From positions 1-43,419 of the forward strand of contig NZ_JAELTU010000050.1 in assembly GCF_016429015.1 (NCBI RefSeq): a DNA stretch of 43,419 nucleotides. The letters run 5' to 3'. Both the position numbers and the translations under genes were made by a program. The notes below the pieces were generated by a model, which saw only the letters and a list, made by a program, of their open reading frames with translations, did no database searches and had not been told where the DNA came from. Of the stretch, positions 33,840 through 43,288 are shown piece after piece; the first letter of the stretch is position 1, and every line of letters begins with the position of its first letter. Source of the stretch: Rhizobium sp. ASV20 (GTDB lineage Bacteria; Pseudomonadota; Alphaproteobacteria; Rhizobiales; Rhizobiaceae).

Positions 33840-35960
33840 CTATTTTCCGTCGCTAGCGCCCGATCGCTGTGCGGTGGTCTTCGACACGCTTGACTGCAGG
33901 TTTGCTTCATCGGCAACGATCGCGGCTGCCTCGTTCAAAAGAACGTCCTTGGCGTTCTTGCGTGCCTTTTCCAGCGCGATATCGGCACTCAGGCTGCGTT
34001 CGTTTGCCTGCAGGCCGTCATCCTCGCTGTTGTCAACGCCATCGTTGACCTGCTCGCGTGACTTCAGACGCTTTGCCTGCGCGTTCATTTCGTCGCGTCG
34101 TTCGGCTTCATTGAGAGACAGAGACTGCTTTTCGCGCTGCTGCTTGAGCACGGTGACATCCTCAACGAAGCGCTGGAAATCGCGATCACCCTTCACACGA
34201 TCATCATGGAGTTTTTGCAGCTCAGGCAGCAAGGCCGCGACATTCCCTGATGGCGTGTACTTAGCCGGCTTTACTTCCGTCCACGGCAGGGCGTTGTCGA
34301 AACTTGACTCTCCGAAAGTCTTCGGATCCGAAAGACCCGGCAGGCTGATATCCGGGGTCACGCCACGCAGCTGCGTCGTACCGCCATTCACGCGGAAGAA
34401 CTGAGCGACCGTCAATTTCAGCTCACCGAATTTCGGTTTGCTGTTGTGGGCGATCTGGTCGAGATTGACCACCGTCTGGACGCTGCCTTTGCCGAAGCTC
34501 GGTTCACCGATGATGACGCCTCGACCATAATCCTGGATCGCCGCAGCAAAGATCTCTGAGGCCGAGGCCGAGCCGCGATTGATCAGCACGCCGACGGGGC
34601 CGGTCCAGGCAGGCGTCGGTAGGTCATCGCTTTCGACCTCTACCTTGCCGCCTGCATCGCGCTGCTGAACCACGGGACCCTTGCCGACAAAAAGACCTGT
34701 CAGGTCGATCGCCTCGGAAAGCGAACCGCCGCCATTGTTGCGCAGGTCCACCAGAACGCCGTCGACCTTATCTTGCTTCAGCTCGGTCAGCAGTTTCGCG
34801 ACATCGCGGCTTGCGCTTCGATAGTCCTTGTCGCCCCTGCGGCGTCCCTCGAAGTCTTCATAGAAGGCCGGCAGCGTGATGACGCCGATCTTGCGCGTGG
34901 CGTCGCCGTCCTTCACGGAAAGGAGGGTTTTCTTGGCAGCCTGCTTGTCGAGGCTGATCTTGTCGCGCACCAGGCTGATGATCTTGTGCTTGCCATCCGG
35001 CCCGGCATCGGCCGGCAGAATGTCCAGACGCACGACGGAGCCTTTGGTGCCTCGTATCAACTGTACGACTTCGTCGAGGCGCGTTCCCACAACTTCCTTG
35101 ATGGGACCATTGGCGTCTTGGCCGACACCGGTGATGCGGTCGCCGACGGCAAGCTTGCCGGACGATTGCGCAGGACCGCCGGGCACGAGCTCGCGAATTG
35201 TCGTGTAGTCGTCTCTCTCCTGGAGGACCGCGCCGATACCAACCAGCGACAACTTCATGGAAATATCGAATTCGGCGGATGCGCGGGTGCCGAAATAGTC
35301 GGTATGAGGGTCGATCGATTTCGTGTAGGCGTCCATGAACGTCTCGAAGACGTCGTCGCTCTTGTATTTATAGGCACGTTCCAGCGAGTTCTGGTAGCGT
35401 TTGTCGAGCGTCGTGCGGATGGCGTCGTCCGCCTTGCCCGCCAGCTTCAGGCGCAGCCAATCGCTCTTGACGCGCTTGCGCCACAGATCGTTGCTTTCCG
35501 CGTCGGTTTGCGGCCAGGGCGCCTTGTCGCGCTGCAAGGAATAGCTTTCCTGCACATTGAAATCGAAGTTCTGCTTGAGCAGGCTACGCGCATAGGTCAT
35601 GCGATCGACGACGCGTTGCTCATAAACATTGAAGATAGAAAACGGGATCCGCAAATCTTCCTTGTTGATGGCATCATCGATCTTGGTGCTGTCGGTCATG
35701 AACTTGTCGATATCCGACTGCATGAAGAGCACACGATCAGGATCCAACGATTTGATGAACCGGTCCATAACCTTAACCGACAAGGCATCGTCGAGCGGAA
35801 GGGGCCTGTAGTGGAAGCGCTCCAGAAACTGCGCGCTCAAATGCGCTGCCTGCGCCTGCTGCTGCAGCGGCGCCAGAACTGGCGGTGCGGCTGCTTCCAG
35901 AGCATATGCCGAGGAGGCAAGTGCTAAGAAGATGCCGAGGAAACCAAGTTGTATACGCAT
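33840..35960 (-). CDS. prc: Carboxy-terminal (tail-specific) processing protease, Prc type
   Basis: 706 residues, close in length to E. coli Prc (682) and much longer than the CtpA proteases more usual in rhizobia. It has an N-terminal signal peptide (MRIQLGFLGIFLALASSAYA), a helical Prc N-terminal domain, a PDZ domain (GIGAVLQERDDYTTIREL, about 241-330), then the S41 catalytic core VDLRNNGGGSLSEAIDLTG. The Ser-Lys dyad is Ser 466 in NRGSASASEIF and Lys 491 in EPSFGKGSVQ, with E. coli spacing of 25. The C-terminal DUF3340-like helical tail is present. It degrades proteins by C-terminal tags in the periplasm. It is a single gene with its own terminator. Confidence 0.94.
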   Translation of the reverse strand: MRIQLGFLGIFLALASSAYALEAAAPPVLAPLQQQAQAAHLSAQFLERFHYRPLPLDDALSVKVMDRFIKSLDPDRVLFMQSDIDKFMTDSTKIDDAINKEDLRIPFSIFNVYEQRVVDRMTYARSLLKQNFDFNVQESYSLQRDKAPWPQTDAESNDLWRKRVKSDWLRLKLAGKADDAIRTTLDKRYQNSLERAYKYKSDDVFETFMDAYTKSIDPHTDYFGTRASAEFDISMKLSLVGIGAVLQERDDYTTIRELVPGGPAQSSGKLAVGDRITGVGQDANGPIKEVVGTRLDEVVQLIRGTKGSVVRLDILPADAGPDGKHKIISLVRDKISLDKQAAKKTLLSVKDGDATRKIGVITLPAFYEDFEGRRRGDKDYRSASRDVAKLLTELKQDKVDGVLVDLRNNGGGSLSEAIDLTGLFVGKGPVVQQRDAGGKVEVESDDLPTPAWTGPVGVLINRGSASASEIFAAAIQDYGRGVIIGEPSFGKGSVQTVVNLDQIAHNSKPKFGELKLTVAQFFRVNGGTTQLRGVTPDISLPGLSDPKTFGESSFDNALPWTEVKPAKYTPSGNVAALLPELQKLHDDRVKGDRDFQRFVEDVTVLKQQREKQSLSLNEAERRDEMNAQAKRLKSREQVNDGVDNSEDDGLQANERSLSADIALEKARKNAKDVLLNEAAAIVADEANLQSSVSKTTAQRSGASDGK

Positions 35961-36443
35961 TAAGCTCTGATCCGATTCTCAACGTTGAGTGTTTAATGTG
36001 TGACGTTCGTGGAACAATTATGTTTTTTTGGCAACTGGATCGTTCCAGAAAAGCATGAGACGGCTTTTTGGTCAAAATTAGCAACACCACACTTTTGTGA
36101 ACCCATTCGATATACGGGAAGTCGACTTGGGCCTAATGGTTCCGAAGCATAGATGTTTGAGTTGGTCCTAAGCGGCTATGATAGTGCCGCGATCCTGTCC
36201 CGGAGCTGCGTTCGGAGAGCGGATCACTGCCCGCGCACGGGCAGGCATAAGCAATTGATTTTTATGAAAATATAACTCCGGAACTGCTCGGGCGCGACGC
36301 AGGAAGCATATTCCGGAGTTCGTTGCAGCTCTGACAGAGCGATTGAGATGCCCCAAATATTCCGTCGCGACCGTCTTCAGTCTGAAACGGCTGATCGAGA
36401 ATCTTGCCGCCTCGCGCGCCGGCAATCGGGCGGGGTCGCCGTG
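35961..36443. other. Gene-free stretch with two inverted repeats
   Basis: About 480 bp. A 12-bp perfect palindrome CTCAACGTTGAG (35978-35989) lies 18 bp upstream of the prc start. At 36274-36283 and 36311-36320 a 10-bp inverted repeat AACTCCGGAA/TTCCGGAGTT is separated by 27 bp. A frame at about 36320-36440 (plus) is coding-like for a short distance, possibly a remnant. No gene is supported. Confidence 0.5.
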
Positions 36444-37676
36444 TTAAGGGCTGGAGCGCGCGGAGCCATCCTGTTTTACCGCCAGCGCCTGATGCATCGG
36501 CAGCATCGCCTTATGGTAGCTATGGGAAGCGAGACGCTGCACCAGCGCGACCACAATGACCACGCATGTCAGGTGAAGCAGCCAGCCGGCCTGAAAGCCG
36601 CCTGTCAGATCATGCAGGACTGCGACGATCCAGGGTGGAACGGCAGCGATCAGGAAGCCGCCGCCCTGCATCAGTGCCGATAACGCACCGGCGTGGCCGG
36701 CATCGGACAGATGATCGAGCGCCACCACCAGCGACAGGGCAAAACAACCGCCCAATCCGGCACCCACCAGCCCGGCCCAGACAAAGGGAGCCAGCTGCGG
36801 CCAGAAGGCGAGACCGGCAAAGCCGGCTGCCTGAAAGAGCAGCGTCAACCATAGCCAGGCTCGGCGATCGCCTTCACGGCCGATCAACAGCGGCAGGACA
36901 AGGGCGAATGTCGCCTGACAGATAGCCATGACGGCGAGAAGGTTACTGGTTGCCGCTCCGCTCCATCCCTGTCCTTGATAGTAGGGTGACAACCAGGCGA
37001 CCGCGGACGAATAGCCGCCATTGACGAGACCGAAACAGGCCATCAGCAACCAGGCACGTGGCCGCCTCAACAGATGGGCTGTTACATTTCCGCTCGATGT
37101 CCGTTGATCGTCTGTCGGCAAGTAGATCGAGGCTAGCAAGAGGGCGATGACGGCCGGTATGGCAAGCCACGCAAGGCCTGCATGCCATGTTCCCACTACG
37201 CCCGCGACGACCGGCGCGGCTTTCGCGCCGAGCGCGCCGCCGCCCATCAGCATCGAAGAATAGAGGCCCATCACTGCTGCGACACGTGTTGGGAATATCC
37301 GCTTGATGACACCGGGAAATACCGCCTGAACGATGGCGACTCCGAACCCGATCACCGCTGCCGTTCCTACGAGCTGCCAGCCGCTGGCTGAAAAGAAGCG
37401 CAGCAGCGACCCGATGCCCAATATCGCCAGAGCCCCGAGGATCAATCGGCGTGCGCCCAGCGCGTTTTGAAGGGACGGTCCGACGAAGGCGACAATCCCC
37501 ATCAAGACCATCGGCACCATGGTCAGAAGCGACATGCCCTGAAGGCCGAGACCGGTTTGCGTGTGAATGTCTCCCGCAAGCGGCCCGACGGCGGTAATGA
37601 ATGGCCTCAGATTGAGCCCGACGATGGCAACGACGAACAATAGCGGAAGCAAGGAACGGGAAGCGGCATTCTGCAT
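36444..37676 (-). CDS. MFS transporter of the CynX/NimT family
   Basis: 410 residues with about 12 hydrophobic segments. The N-terminal LLFVVAIVGLNLRPFITAVG then PLAGDIHTQTGL is the CynX/NimT family signature, with the conserved NLRP, and GLYSSMLMGGGALGAKAAPV follows. The group includes cyanate and 2-nitroimidazole transporters and drug-like efflux proteins. Its start is 3 bp from the deaminase stop, so it is translationally linked to the catabolic operon. It probably exports a product or imports a small anion related to the pathway. Confidence 0.88.
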   Translation of the reverse strand: MQNAASRSLLPLLFVVAIVGLNLRPFITAVGPLAGDIHTQTGLGLQGMSLLTMVPMVLMGIVAFVGPSLQNALGARRLILGALAILGIGSLLRFFSASGWQLVGTAAVIGFGVAIVQAVFPGVIKRIFPTRVAAVMGLYSSMLMGGGALGAKAAPVVAGVVGTWHAGLAWLAIPAVIALLLASIYLPTDDQRTSSGNVTAHLLRRPRAWLLMACFGLVNGGYSSAVAWLSPYYQGQGWSGAATSNLLAVMAICQATFALVLPLLIGREGDRRAWLWLTLLFQAAGFAGLAFWPQLAPFVWAGLVGAGLGGCFALSLVVALDHLSDAGHAGALSALMQGGGFLIAAVPPWIVAVLHDLTGGFQAGWLLHLTCVVIVVALVQRLASHSYHKAMLPMHQALAVKQDGSARSSP

Positions 37677-37679
37677 GAT

Positions 37680-38153
37680 TCAGGACCGCTCGTCCTGACG
37701 CCGCTTCCAATCGGCATAGAGGTCGGGTTGGTTTTCAAGACGCGTACGAACATAGCGGATCGTCATCGACTGCTCGGCAAAGGGCTTCGCCAGATCCTCA
37801 TAGATTGCTGCGGTCGACAGCCCGAATGGCGCACCGTCGTCGTTGGAATAGGCGTAGGAGACCGCTTTCACGCCGGCAAGGCGCATCGCCGCCATGCACA
37901 TGGGGCAGGGGTGTCCACTGGCATAGATCGTGCAGCCCTGCAGGTTGGGTGACCTCAGCTTCTGGCTGGCAAGGCGGAGCGCCGTCATCTCGGCGTGGGC
38001 GGTCGGATCGTTCGTGGTGAGGATCTCGTTCACGCCGGTTGCGATCACCGCGCCATCCTTAACGACGACGGCACCGAACGGACGGCCGCCATTTTGCGAA
38101 TTTGTTTGCGCAAGCTCGATAGCTTCGCAGAGGAAGTGGGTTTCAGTGTCCAT
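37680..38153 (-). CDS. CDA-fold nucleoside/nucleobase deaminase
   Basis: 157 residues from ATG at 38153 with AGAGAT upstream; a GTG at 38183 overlapping the flavin reductase stop is an alternative. Zinc-site motifs are PTAHAEMTALRLA (His and catalytic Glu) and SGHPCPMCMAAM (two Cys). The C-terminal SNDDGAPFG is similar to guanine deaminase (GuaD) and related enzymes, including ammelide-, cytosine- and tRNA-adenosine-type deaminases. It removes an amino group from a ring or base. It is the sixth gene visible in the right-hand operon. Confidence 0.85.
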   Translation of the reverse strand: MDTETHFLCEAIELAQTNSQNGGRPFGAVVVKDGAVIATGVNEILTTNDPTAHAEMTALRLASQKLRSPNLQGCTIYASGHPCPMCMAAMRLAGVKAVSYAYSNDDGAPFGLSTAAIYEDLAKPFAEQSMTIRYVRTRLENQPDLYADWKRRQDERS

Positions 38154-38179
38154 AATGTTATCTCTTGTTTTAACCTCCA

Positions 38180-38824
38180 TCACGCCAGCTTCGGGGTCAG
38201 CATTTCGAACCTGTCCCGGATCGTGGAGCAGGTGTCGCCGCCAAGCCGAGCGATCGCATCGATGATGCCCGGATCGACATGCAGGCCCTCATCGACAGCG
38301 CCTGGGTGATAGTGGGCAAAGATGATCTCGCCCATGATGATCTGACGCGATTTGCCAAGCTCCAGCGTCAGATGCCGGCGGCATTCGAAGGAGGCCGGAG
38401 CCTCCTTTATCCATGGTGAAGCAACTTTTTCGCCGGGCATGGCCGTCAGGCCCGCCTCTTTCATTTCGTCGATCCCGCGCGGATATTTCGTGCCGCAGAC
38501 ATGCATCGCCTCGGCAATGGCATGCGAGACGATGTTGACGGTAAAGACTTCCGTCATCCGAATGTTGTGGCCGGTATCCTTGAAAGAAACGTCGGGATTG
38601 TTCTCGACGCCGATCGCTACAATGGGCGGATCGGCCGAAAGACAATTGAAGAAGCTGAACGGGGCCGCATTGAAGCGGCCATGTTCGTCGACGGTCGTTA
38701 CCAGTGCGATCGGGCGGGGAATGATAGTGCCGATCATCAGCTTGTAGCGCTCGCGTGCGCTAAGCCTTGTAAAGTCGAAGGCTGTCCTGCTGTCTGAGGC
38801 GTCGCTGTTTGCGCTCATGTCCAT
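38180..38824 (-). CDS. Flavin reductase-like domain protein
   Basis: 214 residues from ATG at 38824 (ACGAGGG upstream); a GTG at 38839 overlaps the M24 stop and is an alternative. The FMN-binding split-barrel shows YKLMIGTIIPRPIALVTTVD, FNAAPFSFFNCLSADPPIVA, then DTGHNIRMTEVFTVNIVS. Proteins of this kind supply reduced flavin or bind FMN in their own oxygenation steps. A flavin partner monooxygenase is not present in the visible operon, so it may use its own FMN or serve a gene beyond the window. Confidence 0.85.
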   Translation of the reverse strand: MDMSANSDASDSRTAFDFTRLSARERYKLMIGTIIPRPIALVTTVDEHGRFNAAPFSFFNCLSADPPIVAIGVENNPDVSFKDTGHNIRMTEVFTVNIVSHAIAEAMHVCGTKYPRGIDEMKEAGLTAMPGEKVASPWIKEAPASFECRRHLTLELGKSRQIIMGEIIFAHYHPGAVDEGLHVDPGIIDAIARLGGDTCSTIRDRFEMLTPKLA

Positions 38825-38835
38825 GATGCCCTCGT

Positions 38836-39990
38836 TCACTTCACGCCAAAAATGGCTTCGTCGCCGCTTAGGGATTCAAATCCGTTCGCGGTCAAAACTG
38901 CCGGCATACTGGCGCCAACGCAGCCGATCCCATCCTCGTAAAGGCAAGGGGTTACGTGGAAGCACATACCCTCTTCGAGAACAACATCGTGATGACGACG
39001 GATCGCCATGACGTCGTCCTCGCCCCAGCCGGGCGGGAAGGACGCACCGATGCTGTAGGCCGGTCGCGTAACCATCCACTCTGCAAAGCCGCGGCCCTCG
39101 ATCACGCCTTCGAATATGCGTGCGGCCTCATGCGAAGTCATGCCGGGGCGAACGCGGGCAAAACCCTCGTCGAGCGCTTCCTTGCATACTTCGAACATGC
39201 GCCGCACCCGATCCGCCGGCTCTCCGATCGAATAGAACCGGAAGATCGGCGTATGGTAGTCGTGGATCGATGCGGCAGGCTCGATATTGACCAGCTCTCC
39301 GCGGGAAATCGGTGCGCCGCACCAGGTAACATGGGCGCGGGCGGTGCGAGGCCCGGCACAGACATTCGCCATCTTGACCGGCCGGTGGCTGCCATTGGCA
39401 AGCATGCTGTTGGTAACGACTGCGGCAAGCTTTGTGTCGGTCATGCCCTCATGCAATGCCTCGAAGCCATCGTGGCAAGACTGCGCCGCGATTTGGCCTG
39501 CCTTGCGCAGAAGAGCAATTTCCGCCGTACTCTTGATGCGGCGCAGTTGCTCGACGAGGCCGGACGCGTTGAGAATCGCATCATCCTTCGGCCGAACGAA
39601 GCCTCGCAAGGCCGTCTGAACGGTCGCGTATTCGACAGCGATCGTGGCGTTGACGGGCACGAAATCGGCAAGTGTGCGCTCGAGAATGGCCGTATAGTCC
39701 TGTCCGTCCCGAACGCCGACGCCGTCATCCGCCCAGATCTTGCCCTTGAGCGCCCGGATATTGCTGAGTTCGGTCAGCCGCATGACCCAGATCGCTTTGC
39801 CGTCGGCGCGAACGATCAGGGATGTCGCGCCATAGGCGAGCGATCCGAAGCCCGTCAGATAATACATGTTCTCGGCCGAGTTAAACACGCAGGCATCGAT
39901 GCCGCGTTCGGCCATGAGGGTTCTTAACGCATCCCTGCGTGCGAGATACTCGTGAGGTTCGAAGGGTAAACGGTCGTAATCGGTCGACAT
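38836..39990 (-). CDS. M24-family, creatinase/ectoine-hydrolase (DoeA)-like protein
   Basis: 384 residues. N-terminal creatinase domain ENMYYLTGFGSLAYGATSLI, then the pita-bread domain. The five metal ligands of aminopeptidase P are all replaced: the D..D region reads NIEPAASIHDYHTPIFR, the His region is AYSIGASFPPGWGE, and the two Glu positions are CFHVTP and GCVGAS. This metal-free pattern fits creatinase and DoeA-like C-N hydrolases, not a true Xaa-Pro peptidase. It probably opens an amidine or amide in the imported substrate. It is 69 bp after the binding protein gene and overlaps the flavin reductase region. Confidence 0.85.
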   Translation of the reverse strand: MSTDYDRLPFEPHEYLARRDALRTLMAERGIDACVFNSAENMYYLTGFGSLAYGATSLIVRADGKAIWVMRLTELSNIRALKGKIWADDGVGVRDGQDYTAILERTLADFVPVNATIAVEYATVQTALRGFVRPKDDAILNASGLVEQLRRIKSTAEIALLRKAGQIAAQSCHDGFEALHEGMTDTKLAAVVTNSMLANGSHRPVKMANVCAGPRTARAHVTWCGAPISRGELVNIEPAASIHDYHTPIFRFYSIGEPADRVRRMFEVCKEALDEGFARVRPGMTSHEAARIFEGVIEGRGFAEWMVTRPAYSIGASFPPGWGEDDVMAIRRHHDVVLEEGMCFHVTPCLYEDGIGCVGASMPAVLTANGFESLSGDEAIFGVK

Positions 39991-40059
39991 ATTGTATGCT
40001 CACTATTCTAGGGAAGTCGGATGAAAGGGCGCGTCGGGGCGCCTTTCCTCGAAATCGTG

Positions 40060-41649
40060 TCAATCGCTCTTCTTGATGTTCCAGAACACCGGCACATCCT
40101 GCGTCGTCAGCACGCCAGAAAGCTTGTTCGAATAAGCGACGAAGGTGTTCCACTGGCCGAGCGGGATATGATGACCGGTTTCGAACGCGCGCTTCGAATA
40201 CTCGGCTGCGACCGCCTTCTGTGCGTCGAGGCCATCGGCAAGCGCCCATTTCAGGCGCAGATCCTCAAGCGTCTTGTCGCACGGCCAGCCGAAGATGCCC
40301 TTCTCGCACGCGGCCGAGAAAGTGATGCTCCAAACCGGATTGGCGACCACCTGTCCGCCAACGTAGGAATGAAGCAGGTTCCAGCCGCCCTTGTCGGCCG
40401 GCTCCTTGGAATTGCGGCGTTTCAGGACGGTCGCCCAGTCCATTGCCTGCACATCGACGGTCAGGCCGATATCCCGCATCGCTTGAACGGTGACGACGGT
40501 TTCCGGATGCACGATGCTTTCATCGGTCGGATCGAGAATGACGATGGGTTTGGAGAAATCCCACCCGGCCTCTTTGAAAAGCGCCTTGGCTTTCGCCGGA
40601 TCGGGTGCTTTCAGCGCGTCCAGTCCGGCCTCGGTTTCCATCGGGCTACCGCAAATGAAGAAGGAGGCGCAGGTCTTGAAGTAGTCGGGGTTGCCGTTGA
40701 CTGCCTGCAGGTAGGCCTGCTGGTTGGTCAGGTAGAACATGGCCTGACGCGCCTTCGGGTTGTCGAAGGGCGGTTGAGTGTGATTGAAGAAGAGCGTGCC
40801 CTGCGTGCCGGTCTGGTTGATGACCTTGGTTTGCAGATTGCCCGCCGCTTCAATGACCGGAAGAAGATCGAGCGACGGATTTTGCCAGAAATCGATCTCA
40901 CCGCTCATCAGCGCCGATAGCGCCGTCTGCTGATCCTTGATGATATCCCATTCGACCGTGTCGAACTGCGCTACTTTTCCGCCGGCAAGGCCGCTTGCCG
41001 GTTCCTTCCGCGGAACATAGTCAGCGAATTTCTCGTAGACCACCTTACTGCCGGGGATCCACTTGTCCCTGGCGAATTTATAGGGGCCGGAGCCGGTGTA
41101 ATCGGTGATTTCCTTGTAGGGGTCGGTTTCGGCGATCCGCTTCGGCATCATGAAGGGTACGTTGGACGCTACCTTGCTGAGACTTTCCAGCACGATGCCG
41201 TAGGGTTCCTTGAATTCGAGCTCGAAGGTCTTGTCGTCGATAACACGCATTTCCTTCAGCTCGCGCGCCATCAGCTGCCCGGCGGCATCGCGAGCCTGCC
41301 AGCGCTTCAATGAGGCCACGCAATCCTCCGCCTTGACCGGCTGGCCATCATGCCATTTCAGTCCGTCGCGCAGCGTGAAGCGATAGGTCTTCTTGTCGGC
41401 CGAGAGCTGCATGTCCTGCACCATTTCCGGCTGCGGCTTGAAATGCTCATCGAGCGCATAGAGCGTGTCGTAGATCATGAAGCCGTGCATCTTCACGATG
41501 TCGGCGGTCGAGCCCATCGGATCAAGCACTTGGAGATCGGCGCTCGGCACGATCTTGAGGGTGCCTTCCGCCCAAGCAGTCCCGAAGCACGTTAGCAGAA
41601 CGGCCGAGGCGAACAGGGCCTGGCGGGTGGCTTTCATCGGGTTAAACAT
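40060..41649 (-). CDS. Family-5 peptide/opine ABC substrate-binding protein
   Basis: 529 residues. The ATG at 41649 is preferred (AAGGGG 7 bp upstream); another ATG at 41655 is too close to the ribosome-binding site. The signal peptide is MFNPMKATRQALFASAVLLT with cleavage near AWAEG. The DppA/OppA pattern is ADLQVLDPMGSTADIVKMHG, YTGSGPYKFARDKWIPGSKV and QVVANPVWSITF. It delivers a peptide-like or other modest-size organic ligand to the Dpp-type permease. The ligand is not predictable. Confidence 0.92.
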   Translation of the reverse strand: MFNPMKATRQALFASAVLLTCFGTAWAEGTLKIVPSADLQVLDPMGSTADIVKMHGFMIYDTLYALDEHFKPQPEMVQDMQLSADKKTYRFTLRDGLKWHDGQPVKAEDCVASLKRWQARDAAGQLMARELKEMRVIDDKTFELEFKEPYGIVLESLSKVASNVPFMMPKRIAETDPYKEITDYTGSGPYKFARDKWIPGSKVVYEKFADYVPRKEPASGLAGGKVAQFDTVEWDIIKDQQTALSALMSGEIDFWQNPSLDLLPVIEAAGNLQTKVINQTGTQGTLFFNHTQPPFDNPKARQAMFYLTNQQAYLQAVNGNPDYFKTCASFFICGSPMETEAGLDALKAPDPAKAKALFKEAGWDFSKPIVILDPTDESIVHPETVVTVQAMRDIGLTVDVQAMDWATVLKRRNSKEPADKGGWNLLHSYVGGQVVANPVWSITFSAACEKGIFGWPCDKTLEDLRLKWALADGLDAQKAVAAEYSKRAFETGHHIPLGQWNTFVAYSNKLSGVLTTQDVPVFWNIKKSD

Positions 41650-41680
41650 GGTCATTCCCCTTATTATTCGAGAGATTTCC

Positions 41681-43279
41681 TCAGGCCGGAACCTTTTGTT
41701 CCGCCCGGCCTGGTATCGATGCGAGCAGTTCGCGCGTGTATCGGTGGGCCGGCGCTGCAAAGACGGTCGACACAGCTCCCTGCTCAACGATTTCCCCGCG
41801 ATGCATGACGATCAGCCGGTCACAGATCTGCGCTGCGACGCGCAGATCATGCGTGATGAAAAGAATGGCCAGATCGAAGCGCTTCTGGATGTCGTCGATC
41901 AGACGCAGGACCTGAGCCTGGACAGAGACATCGAGAGCGGACACGGCCTCGTCTGCCACCAGAATGTCGGGTTCCATCGCCAACGCCCGCGCGATCGAGA
42001 TGCGCTGGCGCTGACCGCCGGAAAACTGATGCGGAAAGCGATCGACGGCATGGGGCTCGAGTCCGACGAGCTGCATCAGCTCGCGCGCCCGCTCCAAGGC
42101 CTCGCTCCTGCTTTGGCCGAAATTCATCGGCCCTTCGATGATCGATTGCCCGACCGTGCGGCGTGGATTGAGCGATCTGTAGGGATCCTGGAAGACCATT
42201 TGCATGCGCTGCCGCAACGTGCGGCCATCCCCGGCATCAGGTAACTCAATGCTGCCGGATGACGGTTCGATCAGCTGCATGACGCAGCGCGCAAGCGTCG
42301 ACTTGCCGGAACCGGATTCGCCGATGATGCCGAGTGTCTCGCCGCGCCTTACGGAAAGCGAGGCTTCCCGCAGGGCTTGGACGGTGCGACGGTCGCGGAA
42401 GAGGCCGCCGCTGTGATAAGTCTTTGTCACCGCCGTCACCTCAAGCGCGACGGCGCCGTTGACGACATGGGCGCTTCGTTTCGGCTCGAGAGTCGGAACC
42501 GAGGCGATCAGCATGCGCGTATAGTCCGAGACCGGCGCATCGAGCACCTGATCGGCGGTGCCTTGCTCGACCAGTCTGCCGGCTTTCATCACGACGACGC
42601 GGTCGGCAATCTCGCGTACGACGCCGATATCATGGGTGATGAACAGAACACCCATGCCGCGCTCGCGTTGCAGCTCGCGAATTTGCAACAGGATCTGCGC
42701 CTGGGTCGTTACATCGAGCGCTGTCGTCGGTTCGTCGGCGATCAGCAGTTTCGGTTGGAGGATCAATGCCGCCGCGATGAGAACACGCTGGCGCTGGCCG
42801 CCTGAGAGCTGGTGCGGAAAGGCGTGATAGAGTTTTTCCGGATCGGGCAGGCGAACTTCCGCCATGGCGGCGATAACCTTCTCGAAGCGCTCCCTGCGCG
42901 ACAGGGACAAGTGGGTCCGCAATACCTCGTCGATCTGCTCGCCGACTGTTTGGACCGGGTTCAATGCGGTCATCGGCTCCTGGAAGATCATGCCGATGCC
43001 GCGGCCGCGCAGGTCCCGCATCTCGGCGGGAGTTGCCTCGGTGATATTCTTGCCCTCGAACAGGATGCGGCCGGCGGGCTTCGGAAACACCTTCGGCAGC
43101 AAGCCCATGATGGATTGTGCGGTGACCGATTTGCCGGAGCCGGACTCACCCACCACGCAGACGATTTCACCCGGCGCGACGGAAAGAGAGATGTGATCGA
43201 CCGCAAAGCCGCGATCGCCGCCACCCGGAAGAGAGATGGCGAGGTCCTGAACCTCAATGACGGGAGTGGCCGTTTTCAT
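41681..43279 (-). CDS. Dipeptide-type ABC transporter ATP-binding protein, two fused ATPase domains
   Basis: 532 residues with two nucleotide-binding domains. Domain 1: Walker [47 protein letters not shown]. Domain 2: Walker [47 protein letters not shown]. The second Walker B has DEAVS, also seen in other DppF-type domains. Fused DppD-DppF proteins of this kind power family-5 systems. The start at 43279 (GAGGA 7 bp upstream) is chosen over 43285, which is too close to it. It is 31 bp upstream of the binding protein gene. Confidence 0.95.
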   Translation of the reverse strand: MKTATPVIEVQDLAISLPGGGDRGFAVDHISLSVAPGEIVCVVGESGSGKSVTAQSIMGLLPKVFPKPAGRILFEGKNITEATPAEMRDLRGRGIGMIFQEPMTALNPVQTVGEQIDEVLRTHLSLSRRERFEKVIAAMAEVRLPDPEKLYHAFPHQLSGGQRQRVLIAAALILQPKLLIADEPTTALDVTTQAQILLQIRELQRERGMGVLFITHDIGVVREIADRVVVMKAGRLVEQGTADQVLDAPVSDYTRMLIASVPTLEPKRSAHVVNGAVALEVTAVTKTYHSGGLFRDRRTVQALREASLSVRRGETLGIIGESGSGKSTLARCVMQLIEPSSGSIELPDAGDGRTLRQRMQMVFQDPYRSLNPRRTVGQSIIEGPMNFGQSRSEALERARELMQLVGLEPHAVDRFPHQFSGGQRQRISIARALAMEPDILVADEAVSALDVSVQAQVLRLIDDIQKRFDLAILFITHDLRVAAQICDRLIVMHRGEIVEQGAVSTVFAAPAHRYTRELLASIPGRAEQKVPA

Positions 43280-43288
43280 CAGCATTCC

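Noticed and set aside
32936..33856. Plus-strand frame opposite the AraC-type regulator
   Set aside because: The AraC helix-turn-helix signatures on the minus strand are unmistakable, so this is an antisense shadow.
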